The notes below the pieces were generated by a model. It worked only from the letters and a program-made list of their open reading frames with translations. It did no database searches and was not told the DNA's origin. This document shows, in pieces, positions 18,355 through 29,115 of a stretch of DNA of 64,000 nucleotides. A program made the translations under genes and the position numbers. Each line of letters starts with the position of its first letter. The stretch's first letter is position 1. The stretch is from Mycolicibacterium moriokaense (GTDB taxonomy: Bacteria; Actinomycetota; Actinomycetes; Mycobacteriales; Mycobacteriaceae): contig NZ_AP022560.1 of NCBI RefSeq assembly GCF_010726085.1, forward strand, positions 5,084,001-5,148,000, read 5' to 3'.

Positions 18355-21312
18355 TTAGACTGACGGCCTCGGGAACTCGGTGGTCGGCGCATCGTCGTCG
18401 TAGTCGTCGTACGCGGCACGCCCATCTCCCGAGAGCAATGCGCGCACCGCCGGACGGGTCCCCAGCGGTTCGAGCAGGAAACTGGCGGGGCGCGGGCGCA
18501 CTCGTTGCGGCCACCAGAACCAGCGGCCGAGGAGTGCGGCGATGGAGGGCGTCATAAACGAACGCACAATCAGGGTGTCGAACATCAAGCCGAGCGCGAT
18601 GGTGGTGCCGATCTGGCCGATGATGCGCAGATCGCTGACCACCATCGAAGCCATGGTCGCCGCGAACACCAGGCCGGCGGTCGTCACGACCTTGCCGGTA
18701 CCGCCCATGGCGCGGATGATGCCGGTATTGAGGCCGGCCGCAATCTCCTCCTTCATCCGCGACACCAGCAACAGGTTGTAGTCGGATCCCACCGCCAACA
18801 AGATGATCACCGACATCGCCAGCACCATCCAGTGCAGGTGGATGCCGAGTATGTATTGCCAGACCAGCACGGACACACCAAACGAGGCCCCAAGCGAAAG
18901 CACCACTGTCCCGACGATCACCAGAGCGGCAATGAAGCTGCGCGTGATGATGAGCATGATGATGAAAACGAGGCAGATCGCGGCGACTCCGGCCAGCCAT
19001 AGATCGTTTACGGAGCCGTCCTTCCAGTCCTTTGCGGTCGAAGCAGCGCCGGCCAAATAAACCTGCGCGCCTGCAAGTGGTGTCCCTTTCAGCGCCTCCT
19101 CGGCCGCCGTCTTGATTTGGTCAACGCGGGCGATGCCTTCTGGAGTCGCGGGGGCTCCGCGGTGCGAGATGATGAATCGTGCCGCCTTCCCGTCCGGCGA
19201 GAGGAAGGAGTCCATCGCCTTCCTGAAATCTTCGTTTTCGAAGACTTCCGGTGGCATGAAGAAGGAATCGTCATTATTGGCAGCGTCGAACGCCATGCCC
19301 ATTGTGGAGAGGTATTTATTCGAGTAGTCCATCTGGTCGTAGAAACCAGTGGTCGTACTGTGCATGGTGAGGATCATGGTTCGCATGAACTTCATGATCG
19401 CTATGTTTTCCGGCATCACCGCTGCGATCTGCGGCAGCAGCACATCCATCTGGTCGAGATGGACGAGGAGTTCGTCGAATATGACGCTAATTCGGTCAAC
19501 CCCATCGAGTGAGTCAAAGAAAGACCTTATTGACCAGCAGATCGGGATGTTGATGCAGTGCGGTTCCCAATACAGGTAGTTCCGAAGGGGACGCCAGAAA
19601 TCGTCGAAATCGGCCATACTATCGCGCAAGTCGTCGAGAATTTTTTTCATCTCATGCGTCTGCACAACCGATTCATGAGTCAACGCGTTCATTTGCAGTA
19701 TCAATGCGTACTGCGATTCCATGATTTTGATCATCTTGGCCATGTCGTCGGCTTGGACCAGCAAGTCACCCATGCGCTCGCTTTGGTATCTCATCACCGT
19801 CGACATGTTGGCGTTCTGCAAACTGAGCATGAACGGTATTGACGTGTTACCGATCGGCGTTCCCTCGGGCCGGGTGATGCCCTGCACACGAGAGATGCCC
19901 GGCACTCTGAAAACTGCCTTCGCGATTCTATTCAGCACCAAGAAATCTGCCGGATTCCGCATGTCTCGGTTGGACTCGATCATCAGAATGTCCGGCATCA
20001 ACCGTGCCTGGGAAAAATGCCGTTCAGCGGCGGTGAAACCCTGATTTGCCGGGATCTTCCCGGGTACGTATTCGCGGTCGTTATAGCTCGTCTCGTATCC
20101 AGGCAAGGTGAGTAGACCGAGCAACGCAAGCGCCACCGAGCCAGCCAGGATGGGGGCGGGCCAGCGGACTACCGCCGTGCCGATGCCGCGCCATCGATGA
20201 ACCGCCAGTTTGCGCTTCGGGTCCAACAACCCGAATCGACTACCCAGTGTTACGACCGCGGGACCCGCGGTCACCGCGACGGCGACTGCGACGAGCATGC
20301 CGATCGCGCAGGGAATACCCATGGTCTGGAAGTAGGGCAGCCGGGTAAAGCTCAGACAGAAGATCGCCCCCGCGATCGTCAAGCCGGATGCCAAGACGAC
20401 GGGAGTGACACTGCGGTACATGGTGTAGTACGCGGTTTCCGGGTCCTCACCGACCTGACGCGCCTCCTGATATCGACCGAAAAAGAAGATTCCGTAGTCA
20501 GTACCGGCCGCGATGGCGAGGAAGACCAACATATTGACGGCGAACGTCGACAGTACAAACGCGTCATTGTGGCCGAGGAATGCAACGACTCCACGGGCAG
20601 TCGCTAGTTCCAGGAACACCGTGATCAACAGGAGAATCACGGTGACAATCGAACGATAGACAAAGAGCAGCACCGCGAAGATGATGACCACGGTCACCGC
20701 TGTGATCTTCAGGACGGATTGATCACCGGCGCGCTGCATGTCTGAAGCCAAAGGCGCGGCACCGGTTACATATACATCAAGTCCGGCCGGCGGTGGATTC
20801 CGATTCACGATCTCGCGGACCGCGTTCACTGATTCTTCACCCAGGGCTGTGCCTTGGTTGCCGACCAAACTCAGTTGGACGTATGTGGCTTTGTGATCCG
20901 GGCTCTCCACGCTCGATGACGTGAGTCGATCACCCCACAAGTCCTGCACATGCTCCACATGTTCCGAATCGTCTCGCAGCTGACGAACCAACTCGTCGTA
21001 ATACTGATGCGCAGACTCGCCGAGTGACTCCTGTCCCTCCAGGACAATCATCGCCGAACTGTCCGAATCGGACTCCTGGAAGACGTGGCCCATGCGCGTC
21101 ATGGCCTGTACCGACGGCGCATCCGCAGGCATTACCGAAACGGAGTGCTCCCGACCGACCTTTTCGAGCGCCGGAATCACCGAGCGCCAACTCCCCTCCA
21201 CGGCTACCAAAGTGGAGATCAGAATCAGCGCCAACCACGCCAAGACGATCAGTGGCGCGAGCGCGCGTGTCATGCGCGCAATAACGGGACGCCGAGAACG
21301 TTGGTCGCTCAT
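18355..21312 (-). CDS. mmpL4b: MmpL-family RND transporter (MmpL4b-like)
   Basis: A 985-residue inner-membrane transporter of the mycobacterial RND superfamily. It has one N-terminal transmembrane segment, a large periplasmic loop, five further segments (about 190-360), a second long loop, and a terminal group of segments (about 760-940). The proton-relay Asp-Tyr pairs are present as [16 protein letters not shown] in the first half and [15 protein letters not shown] in the second. It starts 9 bp after the upstream mmpL gene, so they are cotranscribed. MmpL4a and MmpL4b together export glycopeptidolipids in M. smegmatis. The second-loop region (19.5-19.9 kb) is more AT-rich than the membrane parts. 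Confidence 0.9.
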   Translation of the reverse strand: MSDQRSRRPVIARMTRALAPLIVLAWLALILISTLVAVEGSWRSVIPALEKVGREHSVSVMPADAPSVQAMTRMGHVFQESDSDSSAMIVLEGQESLGESAHQYYDELVRQLRDDSEHVEHVQDLWGDRLTSSSVESPDHKATYVQLSLVGNQGTALGEESVNAVREIVNRNPPPAGLDVYVTGAAPLASDMQRAGDQSVLKITAVTVVIIFAVLLFVYRSIVTVILLLITVFLELATARGVVAFLGHNDAFVLSTFAVNMLVFLAIAAGTDYGIFFFGRYQEARQVGEDPETAYYTMYRSVTPVVLASGLTIAGAIFCLSFTRLPYFQTMGIPCAIGMLVAVAVAVTAGPAVVTLGSRFGLLDPKRKLAVHRWRGIGTAVVRWPAPILAGSVALALLGLLTLPGYETSYNDREYVPGKIPANQGFTAAERHFSQARLMPDILMIESNRDMRNPADFLVLNRIAKAVFRVPGISRVQGITRPEGTPIGNTSIPFMLSLQNANMSTVMRYQSERMGDLLVQADDMAKMIKIMESQYALILQMNALTHESVVQTHEMKKILDDLRDSMADFDDFWRPLRNYLYWEPHCINIPICWSIRSFFDSLDGVDRISVIFDELLVHLDQMDVLLPQIAAVMPENIAIMKFMRTMILTMHSTTTGFYDQMDYSNKYLSTMGMAFDAANNDDSFFMPPEVFENEDFRKAMDSFLSPDGKAARFIISHRGAPATPEGIARVDQIKTAAEEALKGTPLAGAQVYLAGAASTAKDWKDGSVNDLWLAGVAAICLVFIIMLIITRSFIAALVIVGTVVLSLGASFGVSVLVWQYILGIHLHWMVLAMSVIILLAVGSDYNLLLVSRMKEEIAAGLNTGIIRAMGGTGKVVTTAGLVFAATMASMVVSDLRIIGQIGTTIALGLMFDTLIVRSFMTPSIAALLGRWFWWPQRVRPRPASFLLEPLGTRPAVRALLSGDGRAAYDDYDDDAPTTEFPRPSV

Positions 21313-21321
21313 AGGCTTTCG

Positions 21322-24198
21322 CTAGTCCCTCAGCAACAAAGCACGAACCAACGGACGCGGGCCAACAGACCGAAGCATGTGGCTGGCCGGGCGGGATCGC
21401 ACTGGTTGCGGCCACCAGAACCAACGTCCCAGCAAGGCGGCGGCCGAAGGTGTCATGAATGCGCGGACGACCATGGTGTCAAACAGCAGGCCCATCGCGA
21501 TGGTCGTGCCGACCTGGCCGATCGTGAGCAGGTCGCTGACAAGCATCGATGCCATGGTCGCTGCGAATACCAGACCGGCCGCGGTCACGACTCGACCGGT
21601 TCCACCCATAGCTCGAATGATGCCCGTCTTCAGCCCCGCGCCGATCTCCTCTTTCATTCGCGATACCAACATCAGGTTGTAGTCCGACCCAACCGCCAGA
21701 AGGACGATCACGGACATCGCGACCACAACCCAGTGAATTTGGATGCCGAGCAGATGTTGCCAGACGAGGATAGACAACCCAAACGAAGCGCCCATCGAAA
21801 TCACCACCGTGCCGACAATCACCAGCGCGGCGATAAAGCTTCGCGTCATGAGCAACATGATGATGAAGATGAGGCACAACGCGGCAACGCCCGCGATCAG
21901 GAGGTCGTATCGCGATCCGTCGACGAGGTCTTTCACCGTCGCCGCGGTACCCGCAAGGTAAACACTGCTGGTTTCCAGCGGAGTGCCTTTGAGCGCCTCC
22001 TCCGCCGCGGTTCTTATGGGATCAACCCGTGCCATGCCTTCGGGAGTCGCGGGATCACCACTCTGCGATATCAGCATTCGCGCAGATTTCCCATCCGGCG
22101 ACATGAAAATATCCATGACACGTTTGAAATCCGCGTTTTCAAAAATTTCCGGCGGCAGATAGAAGGACTCGTCGTTCTTTGCCTGATTGAACGCCTTCGC
22201 CATCGCCGTGGCGTTTTCGCTGTTGTCCTGGAACGCGCCGATGGTGCCCGACATGGTGCTGTGCATGGTCAGCATCATGGTTCGCATGCTTTCCATGATG
22301 GGGATCATCGGTTCCAATTGGGCGACCATTTGCGGCAACAGCGCGTCCAATCGGTCGAGGTTCTGAACCAACTCCTCCATCTTCGCGGTGATCGTATCGA
22401 CGCCGTCAAATGCGACAAATAGACTTCGGAGCGACCAGCAGATCGGGATATTGATGCAGTGCGGTTCCCAATGGAAATAATTGCGGATCGGGCGGAAGAA
22501 ATCATCGAAGTCGGAGAGCGAATCCCTCAGCTCTCCTGTAACATCCTGTAGCTCATGCGTCGTTCCGACCATGTTATGGGTAACGGCGACCATCTGTTTC
22601 ATTAGCGCCAGCATGCGCTTCATGATGTTAATCGACTGAGCCATCATATCGGCCTGCTTGAGCATGTCATCCATACGCAATTCCTGGAATGGCATGTTCA
22701 GAAGTTGGCTGGCGCTACCCACGCTGATCATGAACGGAATGGTTGTGCGGTCGATCTGGGTACCTTCTGGGCGCGTCACCGATTGAACCGTGGCAACGCC
22801 TTGGACGGCGAATACCGCCTTGGCCAGCTTATTCAAAATCAGCATGTCGGCAGGATTGCGCATGTCATGGTCACTTTGAAGTACCAGCAAATCCGGAACC
22901 GTTAATTTCGATTCTGGGAAATGGCGCGCAGCGGCCGCGTAACCCTCGTTGGCAGGGATATCTTGCGGAATGAACTTTTGGTCGTTGTAGCTCGGATGGT
23001 AACCCGGCAACGTCAATAGCCCGATAAGCGAAATAGCCAGTGTGGCGGCAAGAATAGGTGCCGGCCACCGAACTGTTGCGGTTCCGATGCGCTGCCAAGC
23101 GTGTGTCTTGATCCGCCGTTTTGGATCGAACATGCCAAAACGGGCGCCAGCCGCCATGATCGCGGGAACCAGGGTCAGCGCGACCGCGACGGCAACCAAT
23201 ATGCCGATTGCGCCCGGGACCCCCAGGGGCTGGAAGAAGGGCAATCGGGTGAAACTGAGGCATGCGATGGCCCCAGCGATCGTCACGCCCGAGGCCAAGA
23301 CGACCTTGGCGACGCTCCGATAGGTGATGTAGTAGGAGTTTTCACGGTCCTCGCCCGCTTGGCGCGCCTCCTGATAGCGCCCAACGAAGAAAATTCCGTA
23401 GTCCGTTCCGGCCGCGATGCCGACGGACACCAGGAGATTGACGACAAAGGTAGTGAGACCGACAAGCCCGTGAAGGCCGAGGAATGCCACGATCCCGCGG
23501 GCTACCTGCAATTCGATCAAGACCGTCAGCAGAATCACGACTGTGGTGATGATGGATCGGAAGACGATCACCAGCATTATGAAGATCACTGCGAACGTGA
23601 CCAGCGTGATCAGAATGATCGTCCTGTTACCGCTCACACCCATGTCCGCGACGATCGCCGCAGGACCGGTGACGTACGCCTGCACTCCGGGGGGCGCGGG
23701 CGTGTTCTTGACGATTCTCTGGAGTGCAGCTACCGATGCGTTGCCCTCGGGCGCTCCCGTGGCGCCCTTGAGGGAGACCTGTACGTATACAGCTTTTCCG
23801 TCGGTGCTCTGGGCAGCACCCGCGGTGAGTGGATCGCCCCAGAAATCCTCGACGTGCTGAACGTGCGCTGTGTCGGCTTCGAACTGATGAACCAGATTGT
23901 CGTAGTACTCATGAGCATCGGCGCCGAGAGGCTGCTGCCCCTCAATCACGATCACTGCCAGAGTTCCGACATTAGACCCCGAGAACGCCTGACCCATTCG
24001 CTGAGCGGCCTTGGTCGACGGCGCATCCTGGGCGATTAGCGGTACCGAATGCTCTCTCTCAACCTGCTCCAAGGACGGAACGAAGAGCGTCAAAACTACG
24101 GTGAGCGCCACCCACAGCAAGATGATGGGAACCGAAAGGCGATGGATCCAACGGGCTGCGAATGGGCGGCGTTCCTGTACCGCATGGCTGTTACTCAT
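21322..24198 (-). CDS. mmpL4a: MmpL-family RND transporter (MmpL4a-like)
   Basis: A 958-residue RND transporter, paralogous over its full length to the next gene. Landmarks are [16 protein letters not shown] and [15 protein letters not shown] (proton-relay Asp-Tyr pairs), two large periplasmic domains, and a helical-hairpin insert rich in Met and Gln between residues 480 and 700 that is typical of the MmpL1-4 group. The start codon overlaps the mmpS stop by 4 bp (ATGA), indicating translational coupling. It is expected to move a GPL-type glycolipid across the inner membrane together with MmpL4b and MmpS4. Confidence 0.9.
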   Translation of the reverse strand: MSNSHAVQERRPFAARWIHRLSVPIILLWVALTVVLTLFVPSLEQVEREHSVPLIAQDAPSTKAAQRMGQAFSGSNVGTLAVIVIEGQQPLGADAHEYYDNLVHQFEADTAHVQHVEDFWGDPLTAGAAQSTDGKAVYVQVSLKGATGAPEGNASVAALQRIVKNTPAPPGVQAYVTGPAAIVADMGVSGNRTIILITLVTFAVIFIMLVIVFRSIITTVVILLTVLIELQVARGIVAFLGLHGLVGLTTFVVNLLVSVGIAAGTDYGIFFVGRYQEARQAGEDRENSYYITYRSVAKVVLASGVTIAGAIACLSFTRLPFFQPLGVPGAIGILVAVAVALTLVPAIMAAGARFGMFDPKRRIKTHAWQRIGTATVRWPAPILAATLAISLIGLLTLPGYHPSYNDQKFIPQDIPANEGYAAAARHFPESKLTVPDLLVLQSDHDMRNPADMLILNKLAKAVFAVQGVATVQSVTRPEGTQIDRTTIPFMISVGSASQLLNMPFQELRMDDMLKQADMMAQSINIMKRMLALMKQMVAVTHNMVGTTHELQDVTGELRDSLSDFDDFFRPIRNYFHWEPHCINIPICWSLRSLFVAFDGVDTITAKMEELVQNLDRLDALLPQMVAQLEPMIPIMESMRTMMLTMHSTMSGTIGAFQDNSENATAMAKAFNQAKNDESFYLPPEIFENADFKRVMDIFMSPDGKSARMLISQSGDPATPEGMARVDPIRTAAEEALKGTPLETSSVYLAGTAATVKDLVDGSRYDLLIAGVAALCLIFIIMLLMTRSFIAALVIVGTVVISMGASFGLSILVWQHLLGIQIHWVVVAMSVIVLLAVGSDYNLMLVSRMKEEIGAGLKTGIIRAMGGTGRVVTAAGLVFAATMASMLVSDLLTIGQVGTTIAMGLLFDTMVVRAFMTPSAAALLGRWFWWPQPVRSRPASHMLRSVGPRPLVRALLLRD

Positions 24199-24626
24199 AG
24201 CGCCGTCACACTGCAGGAGGTGAAGGCCCTGAACGCGTCTTTGATCTTCTCTGCCCTAACAGTGTTGTCAACGAGGATGCGGCAACCAATGCTGTCGCCA
24301 GTGCCCTGCGCCATCACGCTGCCCACCGCCGTCGTGTTACCGAGAGGGAACTCCAACGACCAGGGCAGGGGAACATTCTCGACGAATGTGGGAATGGAGT
24401 TGACGTCGAAATAGCTGATATCGGCGACGCTTCCCGGCGATCCGAAGACCTCATATGTCACGTGTTTGGGGTTATAGGGCGCCTCGTCCTTTTGCGTGTC
24501 GGCGTAGGCAGGACGGTCGTCTGATCCGAAAATGCCGTGCAGGCGCGACACGGTGAACGCTCCGGCACCGGCGACCACCAGGACCACCAGCGGAATCCAT
24601 ATCCGCTTGAAAACCCTGAGAATCAC
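24195..24626 (-). CDS. mmpS4: MmpS-family accessory protein (MmpS4-like)
   Basis: A 143-residue small membrane protein: a short basic N-terminus, one transmembrane helix (about residues 8-27), then a periplasmic beta-sandwich domain ending with the conserved cysteines in IGCRILVDN and FTSCSV. The start is the GTG at 24626, supported by GGAGGG just upstream; an upstream in-frame ATG at 24677 lacks one. MmpS proteins are partners of the cotranscribed MmpL transporters, and MmpS4 in M. smegmatis promotes GPL synthesis and export. It is the first gene of the leftward mmpS4-mmpL4a-mmpL4b operon. Confidence 0.88.
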   Translation of the reverse strand: MILRVFKRIWIPLVVLVVAGAGAFTVSRLHGIFGSDDRPAYADTQKDEAPYNPKHVTYEVFGSPGSVADISYFDVNSIPTFVENVPLPWSLEFPLGNTTAVGSVMAQGTGDSIGCRILVDNTVRAEKIKDAFRAFTSCSVTAL

Positions 24627-25242
24627 AGACCCCCTCCAGCTCGCTCCACGCCCGGCACCATGTCGGCGACCATGCAACTACACATCAGCCGCGACACGCC
24701 AGTCGGCACCCCCTCGAATGCGGTGTCGCCGTCAGGGCGGGCGTCGTTACCGCAAACACGAGGACCTAGGCGAGCGCAAACCGGTCGTGACGAGTAAACC
24801 ATGCCTGCGGCCTCCGTATCGGGTGGATCCCGACGCAAAATGGGATCGCAATGCGTAGCGCGAGCGTAGCGGTACGGTACGGATATTTCCCACCCGCCCG
24901 CAAATCATGAAGGTGAGCTGTTTACCCGCCACGGTGAGAGGTATTTTCCAACCTGCGCTCGGGGTAAACCATCGTCCGACCTGGGGTTCGAACGACCCAC
25001 CCGGCCGGACTCCGCGCTGGGTCCAGTACCACCGAGCCCCGCTCACCGGGAAATAACGAGAACGTGACAGCGTCCTGAAGTAGATGTAACACGGGGGAAA
25101 CCCCTGCCGATATGGCAGTTGCATCTCGTCGCCAGGTTTCAAAACGCCGGGATGAAGGTAGTCGTGCCGGTAGTGAACATTTGGCACAGGTACGTGCTGG
25201 GCAACTAGAGTTCGTAATAGTCGTGAGGGAGGAAGTTCACAA
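24627..25242. promoter_or_regulatory. Intergenic region between divergent mmpS4 and hemophore-like genes
   Basis: These 616 bp must hold the promoters of the leftward GPL export operon and the rightward hemophore-like gene. I see no protein with family features; the long minus-strand open frame here has no recognisable domain. Short palindromic bits occur near 25094 (GGGG-AAA-CCCC) and 25107. No IdeR iron box (TTAGGTTAGGCTAACCTAA-like) is visible despite the hemophore family. GGGTAAAC-like words occur on both strands near 24920 and 24961. Confidence 0.4.
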
Positions 25243-25581
25243 ATGAAGAAAACGACATTCACCCGGTTGGCCGTGGCCGCCAGCGGTCTGGCCCTGTCGG
25301 TGACCGCCGGCGCAGGTATCGCTGCGGCGCAACCGAACATCGACGCGATGGTCAATTCAACCTGTACCTACGATCAGGCGATCAGGGCCGTGAACGCGGA
25401 GAACCCGATGGCAGCGCAGTACCTGGCCCAGTCGCCGCCGAACCAGGAGTTCGTGCGTGTGTTCCTCAGTTCTTCGAAGGATCAACGCATCTCGCTGCTC
25501 AACCAGATCAAGAACAATCCGGGTATCGACCAGGCCATCCCGGTCTTCACCCAGATGATGACCAGCTGCGTCAACTACTGA
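25243..25581 (+). CDS. Hemophore-related exported protein
   Basis: A 112-residue protein with a Sec signal peptide: basic MKKTTFTR, a hydrophobic core, and AAA-Q as the likely cleavage site near residue 29. The mature part is alpha-helical and has two cysteines (NSTCTY and MTSCVNY) placed as in the small mycobacterial heme-binding protein family related to Rv0203, suggesting one disulfide. GGAGGA lies about 10 bases before the ATG. Such proteins are secreted and may bind heme; binding here is inferred from family likeness only. A strong hairpin follows the gene. Confidence 0.75.
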   Translation: MKKTTFTRLAVAASGLALSVTAGAGIAAAQPNIDAMVNSTCTYDQAIRAVNAENPMAAQYLAQSPPNQEFVRVFLSSSKDQRISLLNQIKNNPGIDQAIPVFTQMMTSCVNY

Positions 25582-25672
25582 GCCCTACCGGGCTTGGGGA
25601 CTGAAGCGTTGATCCGCGCGAAGGTCACTCGCCAGATTCCCTAGGCCGTCGGCTGCTCATTCGAGACGTTCC

Positions 25673-25708
25673 AACGCGGACACCCTCGCCGTTGAGGGTG
25701 TCCGCGTT
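25673..25708 (+). terminator. Strong terminator hairpin after the hemophore-like gene
   Basis: A perfect 15-bp stem (AACGCGGACACCCTC against its complement) with a six-base loop, GCCGTT, lies about 90 bp after the stop. It is GC-rich and lacks a long U-tract, as is common for mycobacterial terminators. Confidence 0.75.
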
Positions 25709-25723
25709 CTCATTGAAAAGTGA

Positions 25724-25746
25724 AACTAGTTGCGCCACAACTAGTT
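25724..25746 (-). terminator. Perfect 9-bp inverted repeat after the hydrolase gene
   Basis: AACTAGTTG and its complement are separated by CGCCA, 16 bp beyond the stop of the leftward hydrolase. Read leftward it is followed by TTTCACTTTTC, so it can act as the hydrolase terminator. Its symmetric, AT-rich form would also suit a regulator-binding site. Confidence 0.5.
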
Positions 25747-25762
25747 CGACGCGCCTGCGCTA

Positions 25763-26548
25763 TCAGGACGTCTGGGCAAAAAATTCCAGGATGGCCGCGT
25801 TCACGACATCCGGCCGTTCGAGGAATCCCAGATGGCCCGTGTCGGCGATCTCCAGAAAGCGTCCATTGGGCAGGGCAGCCGCCACCTCGGCGCCGAGGTG
25901 TGGAGGAATGACCAAATCATCGGCGAATCCGATCACCAGCACGGGTGTGGTGATCGCCCGGTACGCCTGCAGCCTATCTTTCACCGGCGCAACGTGATGC
26001 TGCGCGCGGACGCCAGGAGTTGACTCGATGGGCCAGAATGTGAATGTGTCGATCCAGTCCTCGACGAGTGCGTCATCATTCAAGGTTTTAGGTGAAAACC
26101 CTTCTAGTAGACGCAGTTTGGCCGCATAGCTCGACGGCAACTGGATGTCGGCATCGGAGAAATCCTGTTCGGCCGCGCGGAAGAACTCGCGCGCCCGATC
26201 ATGGCGTCCGCGGGTGGCCATCAGCGCTGCCTGACGCACCAACTCAGGACGGGCGAGCATCAACTCCTGCGCGATGAACGACCCCATCGAGACGGTCACC
26301 AGTCGGACGGGCGCGAGGTCGAGACTCTCGATCAGCTCCGCGGTATCGGCCACCATCGTCGCCGTCGTGAAATCGCTCTCATTCGCGGTCGCGCCCACTC
26401 CCCTGTTGTCGAACGTCACGACCCGGTAGCCGGCGGCAAGAAACGCGGGCACCTGATGGATCAGCCATGTGCGCCCAGCACCCCCCTGGCCAGCAATGAA
26501 CAACACCGGTTCCCCATGACCGCGGTCATCGAAGGCCAAGTTCGACAC
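25763..26548 (-). CDS. Alpha/beta hydrolase
   Basis: A 261-residue alpha/beta-hydrolase fold protein. The oxyanion region is FIAGQGGAGRTW, and VVTFDNRGVGAT is the strand before helix B. VTVSMGSFIAQE carries the nucleophile Ser in an S-M-G variant of G-x-S-x-G, VLVIGFADDLVIP the acid, and IADTGHLGFLERP the catalytic His. It resembles epoxide hydrolase or lactonase-type mycobacterial hydrolases; the substrate is unknown. It stands alone on the minus strand, opposite the hemophore gene and the broken acyltransferase. Confidence 0.8.
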   Translation of the reverse strand: MSNLAFDDRGHGEPVLFIAGQGGAGRTWLIHQVPAFLAAGYRVVTFDNRGVGATANESDFTTATMVADTAELIESLDLAPVRLVTVSMGSFIAQELMLARPELVRQAALMATRGRHDRAREFFRAAEQDFSDADIQLPSSYAAKLRLLEGFSPKTLNDDALVEDWIDTFTFWPIESTPGVRAQHHVAPVKDRLQAYRAITTPVLVIGFADDLVIPPHLGAEVAAALPNGRFLEIADTGHLGFLERPDVVNAAILEFFAQTS

Positions 26549-26592
26549 GCAGGGAAAGTACTACAGTCAGCAAACTCACGTCGGGCGCGCCT

Positions 26593-26607
26593 GGGGGTTA
26601 ACCCCCC
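26593..26607. promoter_or_regulatory. GGGGGTTAACCCCC palindrome, copy 1
   Basis: A perfect 14-bp palindrome about 95 bp upstream of the acyltransferase pseudogene start. The same word recurs at 27739-27753, upstream of the histidine kinase gene, which makes a shared operator plausible. Confidence 0.4.
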
Positions 26608-26701
26608 CAAAAGTCTCTGGCAAACCTCCCGGGTTTACCCCCGCGAAAATTCGGCCCTTTGCCGAGCCGTGTGCGTCGCGTCCCGGCTAGACTCCCTGCC
26701 C

Positions 26702-27747
26702 ATGCAAAGTGCGCTCGGGCAGGTGTTCGATCCGCGCGAGAACGCACTCAACGCGTGGCGGCTCGTGTTGGCATCCGGCGTCATCCTGCAGCATTCGTGG
26801 CCGCTGACCGGTCGAGAACTGGCGACGCCGTTCACAGGGCTGCTCACGCAGGTATGGGTGGACGCGTTCTTCGTGGTGTCAGGGTTCCTGATCACGGGGT
26901 CGTGGTTGAACAACCCACGTTTGCGGGAGTACGCCGTGGCACGTGCCTTACGGATCTTTCCCGGCCTGTGGGTCTGCCTGCTGGTCATCGCTTTTGTACT
27001 GGCCCCGATCGGGGCCGCCCTATCCGGCGGATCGTTGCGACTGTCATCGCAGATCGCCTATGTGCTGAACAACGCGGTGCTCAACATCTAATACACGGGT
27101 ATCGACGGGACGCCCATGGGCGTGCCGTGGCCGGGGGTGTGGGACGGCCCGCTGTGGACCTTGATCTTCGAGGTGATGTGCTACATCGGCGTCGCCCTGC
27201 TGGGCGTCGCCGGACTGCTGCGGTGGCGGTGGACGGTTCCCGTCGTGTTCGTCTTGGGCGTCGCCGGCTCGGCAGTTGTGGGCTATCCGGTGATGTCGGT
27301 GGAGACGATTCCGCAGATGATGTTGCGCTTCATCGTCGTGTTCTCCGCAGGGGCGCTGATTTACCAGTACCGTGACCGGATTCCGGCTCGCTGGTGGCTG
27401 GTGGCGGTGTGCGCGGGCCTCGTCGTGGTTCTCGGCCTGCTGCCGAACTACCGGGTGTACGCGGCATTGCCGCTGGCCTACGCGGTGACGTGTCCGGGGC
27501 GCTGTTGAAGCGGCCCCTGCTGCGCAACGACCTGTCGTATGGCATGTACATCTATGCCTGGCCGGTACAACAGCTTCTGGCCGCGGCGGGCCTGGTCTGG
27601 CTGGATCCCCGAGTGTTCTTCGTGGTGGCCACGCTGTGCACGGTGCCACTGGCGGCCGCATCGTGGTTTGTCGTGGAGCGGCAGGCGATGAAGTTGAAGC
27701 GGCGGTTGCGCCGGAGGGAGTTCGCGGAGTCCGCGCCCGGGGGTTAA
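26702..27747 (+). pseudogene. Acyltransferase 3 family pseudogene (nonsense plus frameshift)
   Basis: A paralogue of the GPL-type acyltransferase at 15822: it starts MQSALGQVFDPRENALNAWR and keeps VDAFFVVSGFLITGSWL. The frame is broken twice. A TAA at 27089-27091 sits where the paralogue has Gln (context YVQHDVGGTP), consistent with CAA to TAA, and the same frame resumes immediately after it. At about 27490 one base is missing in the codons for AYAV-SGAL, after which the second frame runs to the stop at 27747 with LRNDLSYGMYIYA and FFVVATLCTVPLAA intact. Two independent lesions argue for a real pseudogene rather than one sequencing error. Confidence 0.85.
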
Positions 27748-27753
27748 CCCCCC
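27739..27753. promoter_or_regulatory. GGGGGTTAACCCCC palindrome, copy 2
   Basis: The second copy of the palindrome overlaps the stop codon of the acyltransferase pseudogene and ends 57 bp upstream of the histidine kinase ATG. A TAACTT box (27799-27804) seven bases before that ATG could be a -10 element giving a leaderless transcript, so the palindrome would lie just upstream of the promoter, at an operator-like position. Confidence 0.4.
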
Positions 27754-27810
27754 TCAACCTGGTTGGTAAACGCAGTGTTGCTGCTCCGCAGCTGTCCGTA
27801 ACTTCGGGGT

Positions 27811-29115
27811 ATGGTCACAATCGCGGATCACAAAGCTGAGCCGGAAACGGCAGACACGGACACTCCCACTCCGCCGACGCGGCGTCACATCGGTTTTGCG
27901 CCCAGCGCGTCGATGATCGCCGGTGCGGCGATTGGTGTCGTGTGGGTGTGGGTGCCGATCATGATCGTGATCTTCGGCATCTCGGCACTTCCCACGATCA
28001 TCGGGTTCGCGGTTGCCCTCGTCATGTTTGTGTACCTGATGCGCGGCGTCGAATGGCTCGAGCGCGTGCGCAGCGAGGCCGTCTTCGGCATGGGTCTGGC
28101 GGTGCCGCCCCGCAAGATCTCTCCTAAAACCGGCTTTTCCCGCTGGCTCCACCAACTCTGGCTGGACCTCAACAGCACCCGGTTCTGGAAGGGCTGCACG
28201 CATCACTTCATTCGGCTGGCCTACGACATGGCGGCCGTTGGGCTGGCTTTCGCTCTGCTGGCATTCGCCTTCTTCGCCCCGGCCGGGGCGTTCGCGATCA
28301 GCCGCAGCGGCCCCAACGCCGGGGTGATATTCCTCCCGCCGATGTTGGCGTGGCCGCTGGCCATCATCGCGTTCGCAATCGCCGCCGCAATCATCGTGTT
28401 CGCACCCATACTCGACGCGAAGATCGACAGCTGGCTGCTCGCGCCGTCGCCGACCGCGATTCTGAAACACGAGATGAACGCGCTGGCCGACGCGAGGTTG
28501 GGCGCCTTGACCTCGGCGCAGACCGAGCGTTACCGCATCGAACGCGACCTGCACGACAGCGTCCAGCCGCGTCTCGTGTCGCTGGCGATGACGATCGGCC
28601 TCGCACAGACCAAATTCGACACCGACCCCGCCGCCGCCAAGGAGCTGATCGCCGAGGCCCACGAGGACGCGAAAACCGCTCTGCTAGAACTGCGCAACGT
28701 CGTGCGCGGTATCGCGCCGACGATCCTCGCGGACCGGGGCCTGGACGCCGCACTCTCGTCGGTGGTGCAGCGCTCCGCCGTTCCGACGCTGCTGAATGTC
28801 GACCTCCCCCGTCGGATCCCCGAGGAGACCGAGTCGGTCGCGTACTTCATCGTCGCGGAGGCACTGACCAACGTCGCCAAGCACGCGCAGGCGTCGCGGG
28901 CTGTCGTCACCGTACGACTCGACGAGGTCGAAAACGTGCTCCACGTCTCGGTATTCGACGATGGCCACGGCGGCGCGAAGATCACCGACAGCGAAACCGC
29001 CACCGGATTGCGCGGATTGGCCGAACGGGTGCGCGCTGCTCGCGGCACGTTCACGGTTTCCAGCCCCTACACCGGTTCTACGACCATCACAGCGGAGCTT
29101 CCATGCGCATTGTGA
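27811..29115 (+). CDS. Two-component sensor histidine kinase (NarL-type partner)
   Basis: A 434-residue membrane histidine kinase. It has about four hydrophobic segments in the first 210 residues (pairs near 33-75 and 140-205), matching a putative membrane sensor domain. A HisKA_3 dimerisation domain follows with RIERDLHDSVQPRL (phospho-accepting His near residue 247), then a HATPase domain with the N-box EALTNVAKHAQ and the glycine motif GLRGLAERVRAARG. The response regulator starts inside its 3' end (13-bp overlap). A -10-like TAACTT seven bases before the ATG and no clear ribosome site suggest a leaderless message. The signal sensed is unknown. Confidence 0.9.
   Translation: MVTIADHKAEPETADTDTPTPPTRRHIGFAPSASMIAGAAIGVVWVWVPIMIVIFGISALPTIIGFAVALVMFVYLMRGVEWLERVRSEAVFGMGLAVPPRKISPKTGFSRWLHQLWLDLNSTRFWKGCTHHFIRLAYDMAAVGLAFALLAFAFFAPAGAFAISRSGPNAGVIFLPPMLAWPLAIIAFAIAAAIIVFAPILDAKIDSWLLAPSPTAILKHEMNALADARLGALTSAQTERYRIERDLHDSVQPRLVSLAMTIGLAQTKFDTDPAAAKELIAEAHEDAKTALLELRNVVRGIAPTILADRGLDAALSSVVQRSAVPTLLNVDLPRRIPEETESVAYFIVAEALTNVAKHAQASRAVVTVRLDEVENVLHVSVFDDGHGGAKITDSETATGLRGLAERVRAARGTFTVSSPYTGSTTITAELPCAL

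Noticed and set aside
24627..25242. IdeR iron box expected near a hemophore-like gene
   Set aside because: No match to the TTAGGTTAGGCTAACCTAA-type palindrome on either strand of the intergenic region.
24747..25355. Long minus-strand open frame (about 200 codons) overlapping the start of the hemophore-like gene
   Set aside because: No domain or signal is recognisable, and it runs through the promoter region and antisense to a gene with a clear signal peptide; high-GC DNA often leaves such frames open.
26593..27753. Palindromes considered as terminal repeats of a small mobile element
   Set aside because: No target duplication is visible next to them, and the enclosed sequence is an ordinary acyltransferase gene; kept only as possible operators.
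27044..27757. Minus-strand open frame opposite the broken acyltransferase
   Set aside because: The plus-strand frames match a paralogue in this window, so the antisense frame is a by-product.
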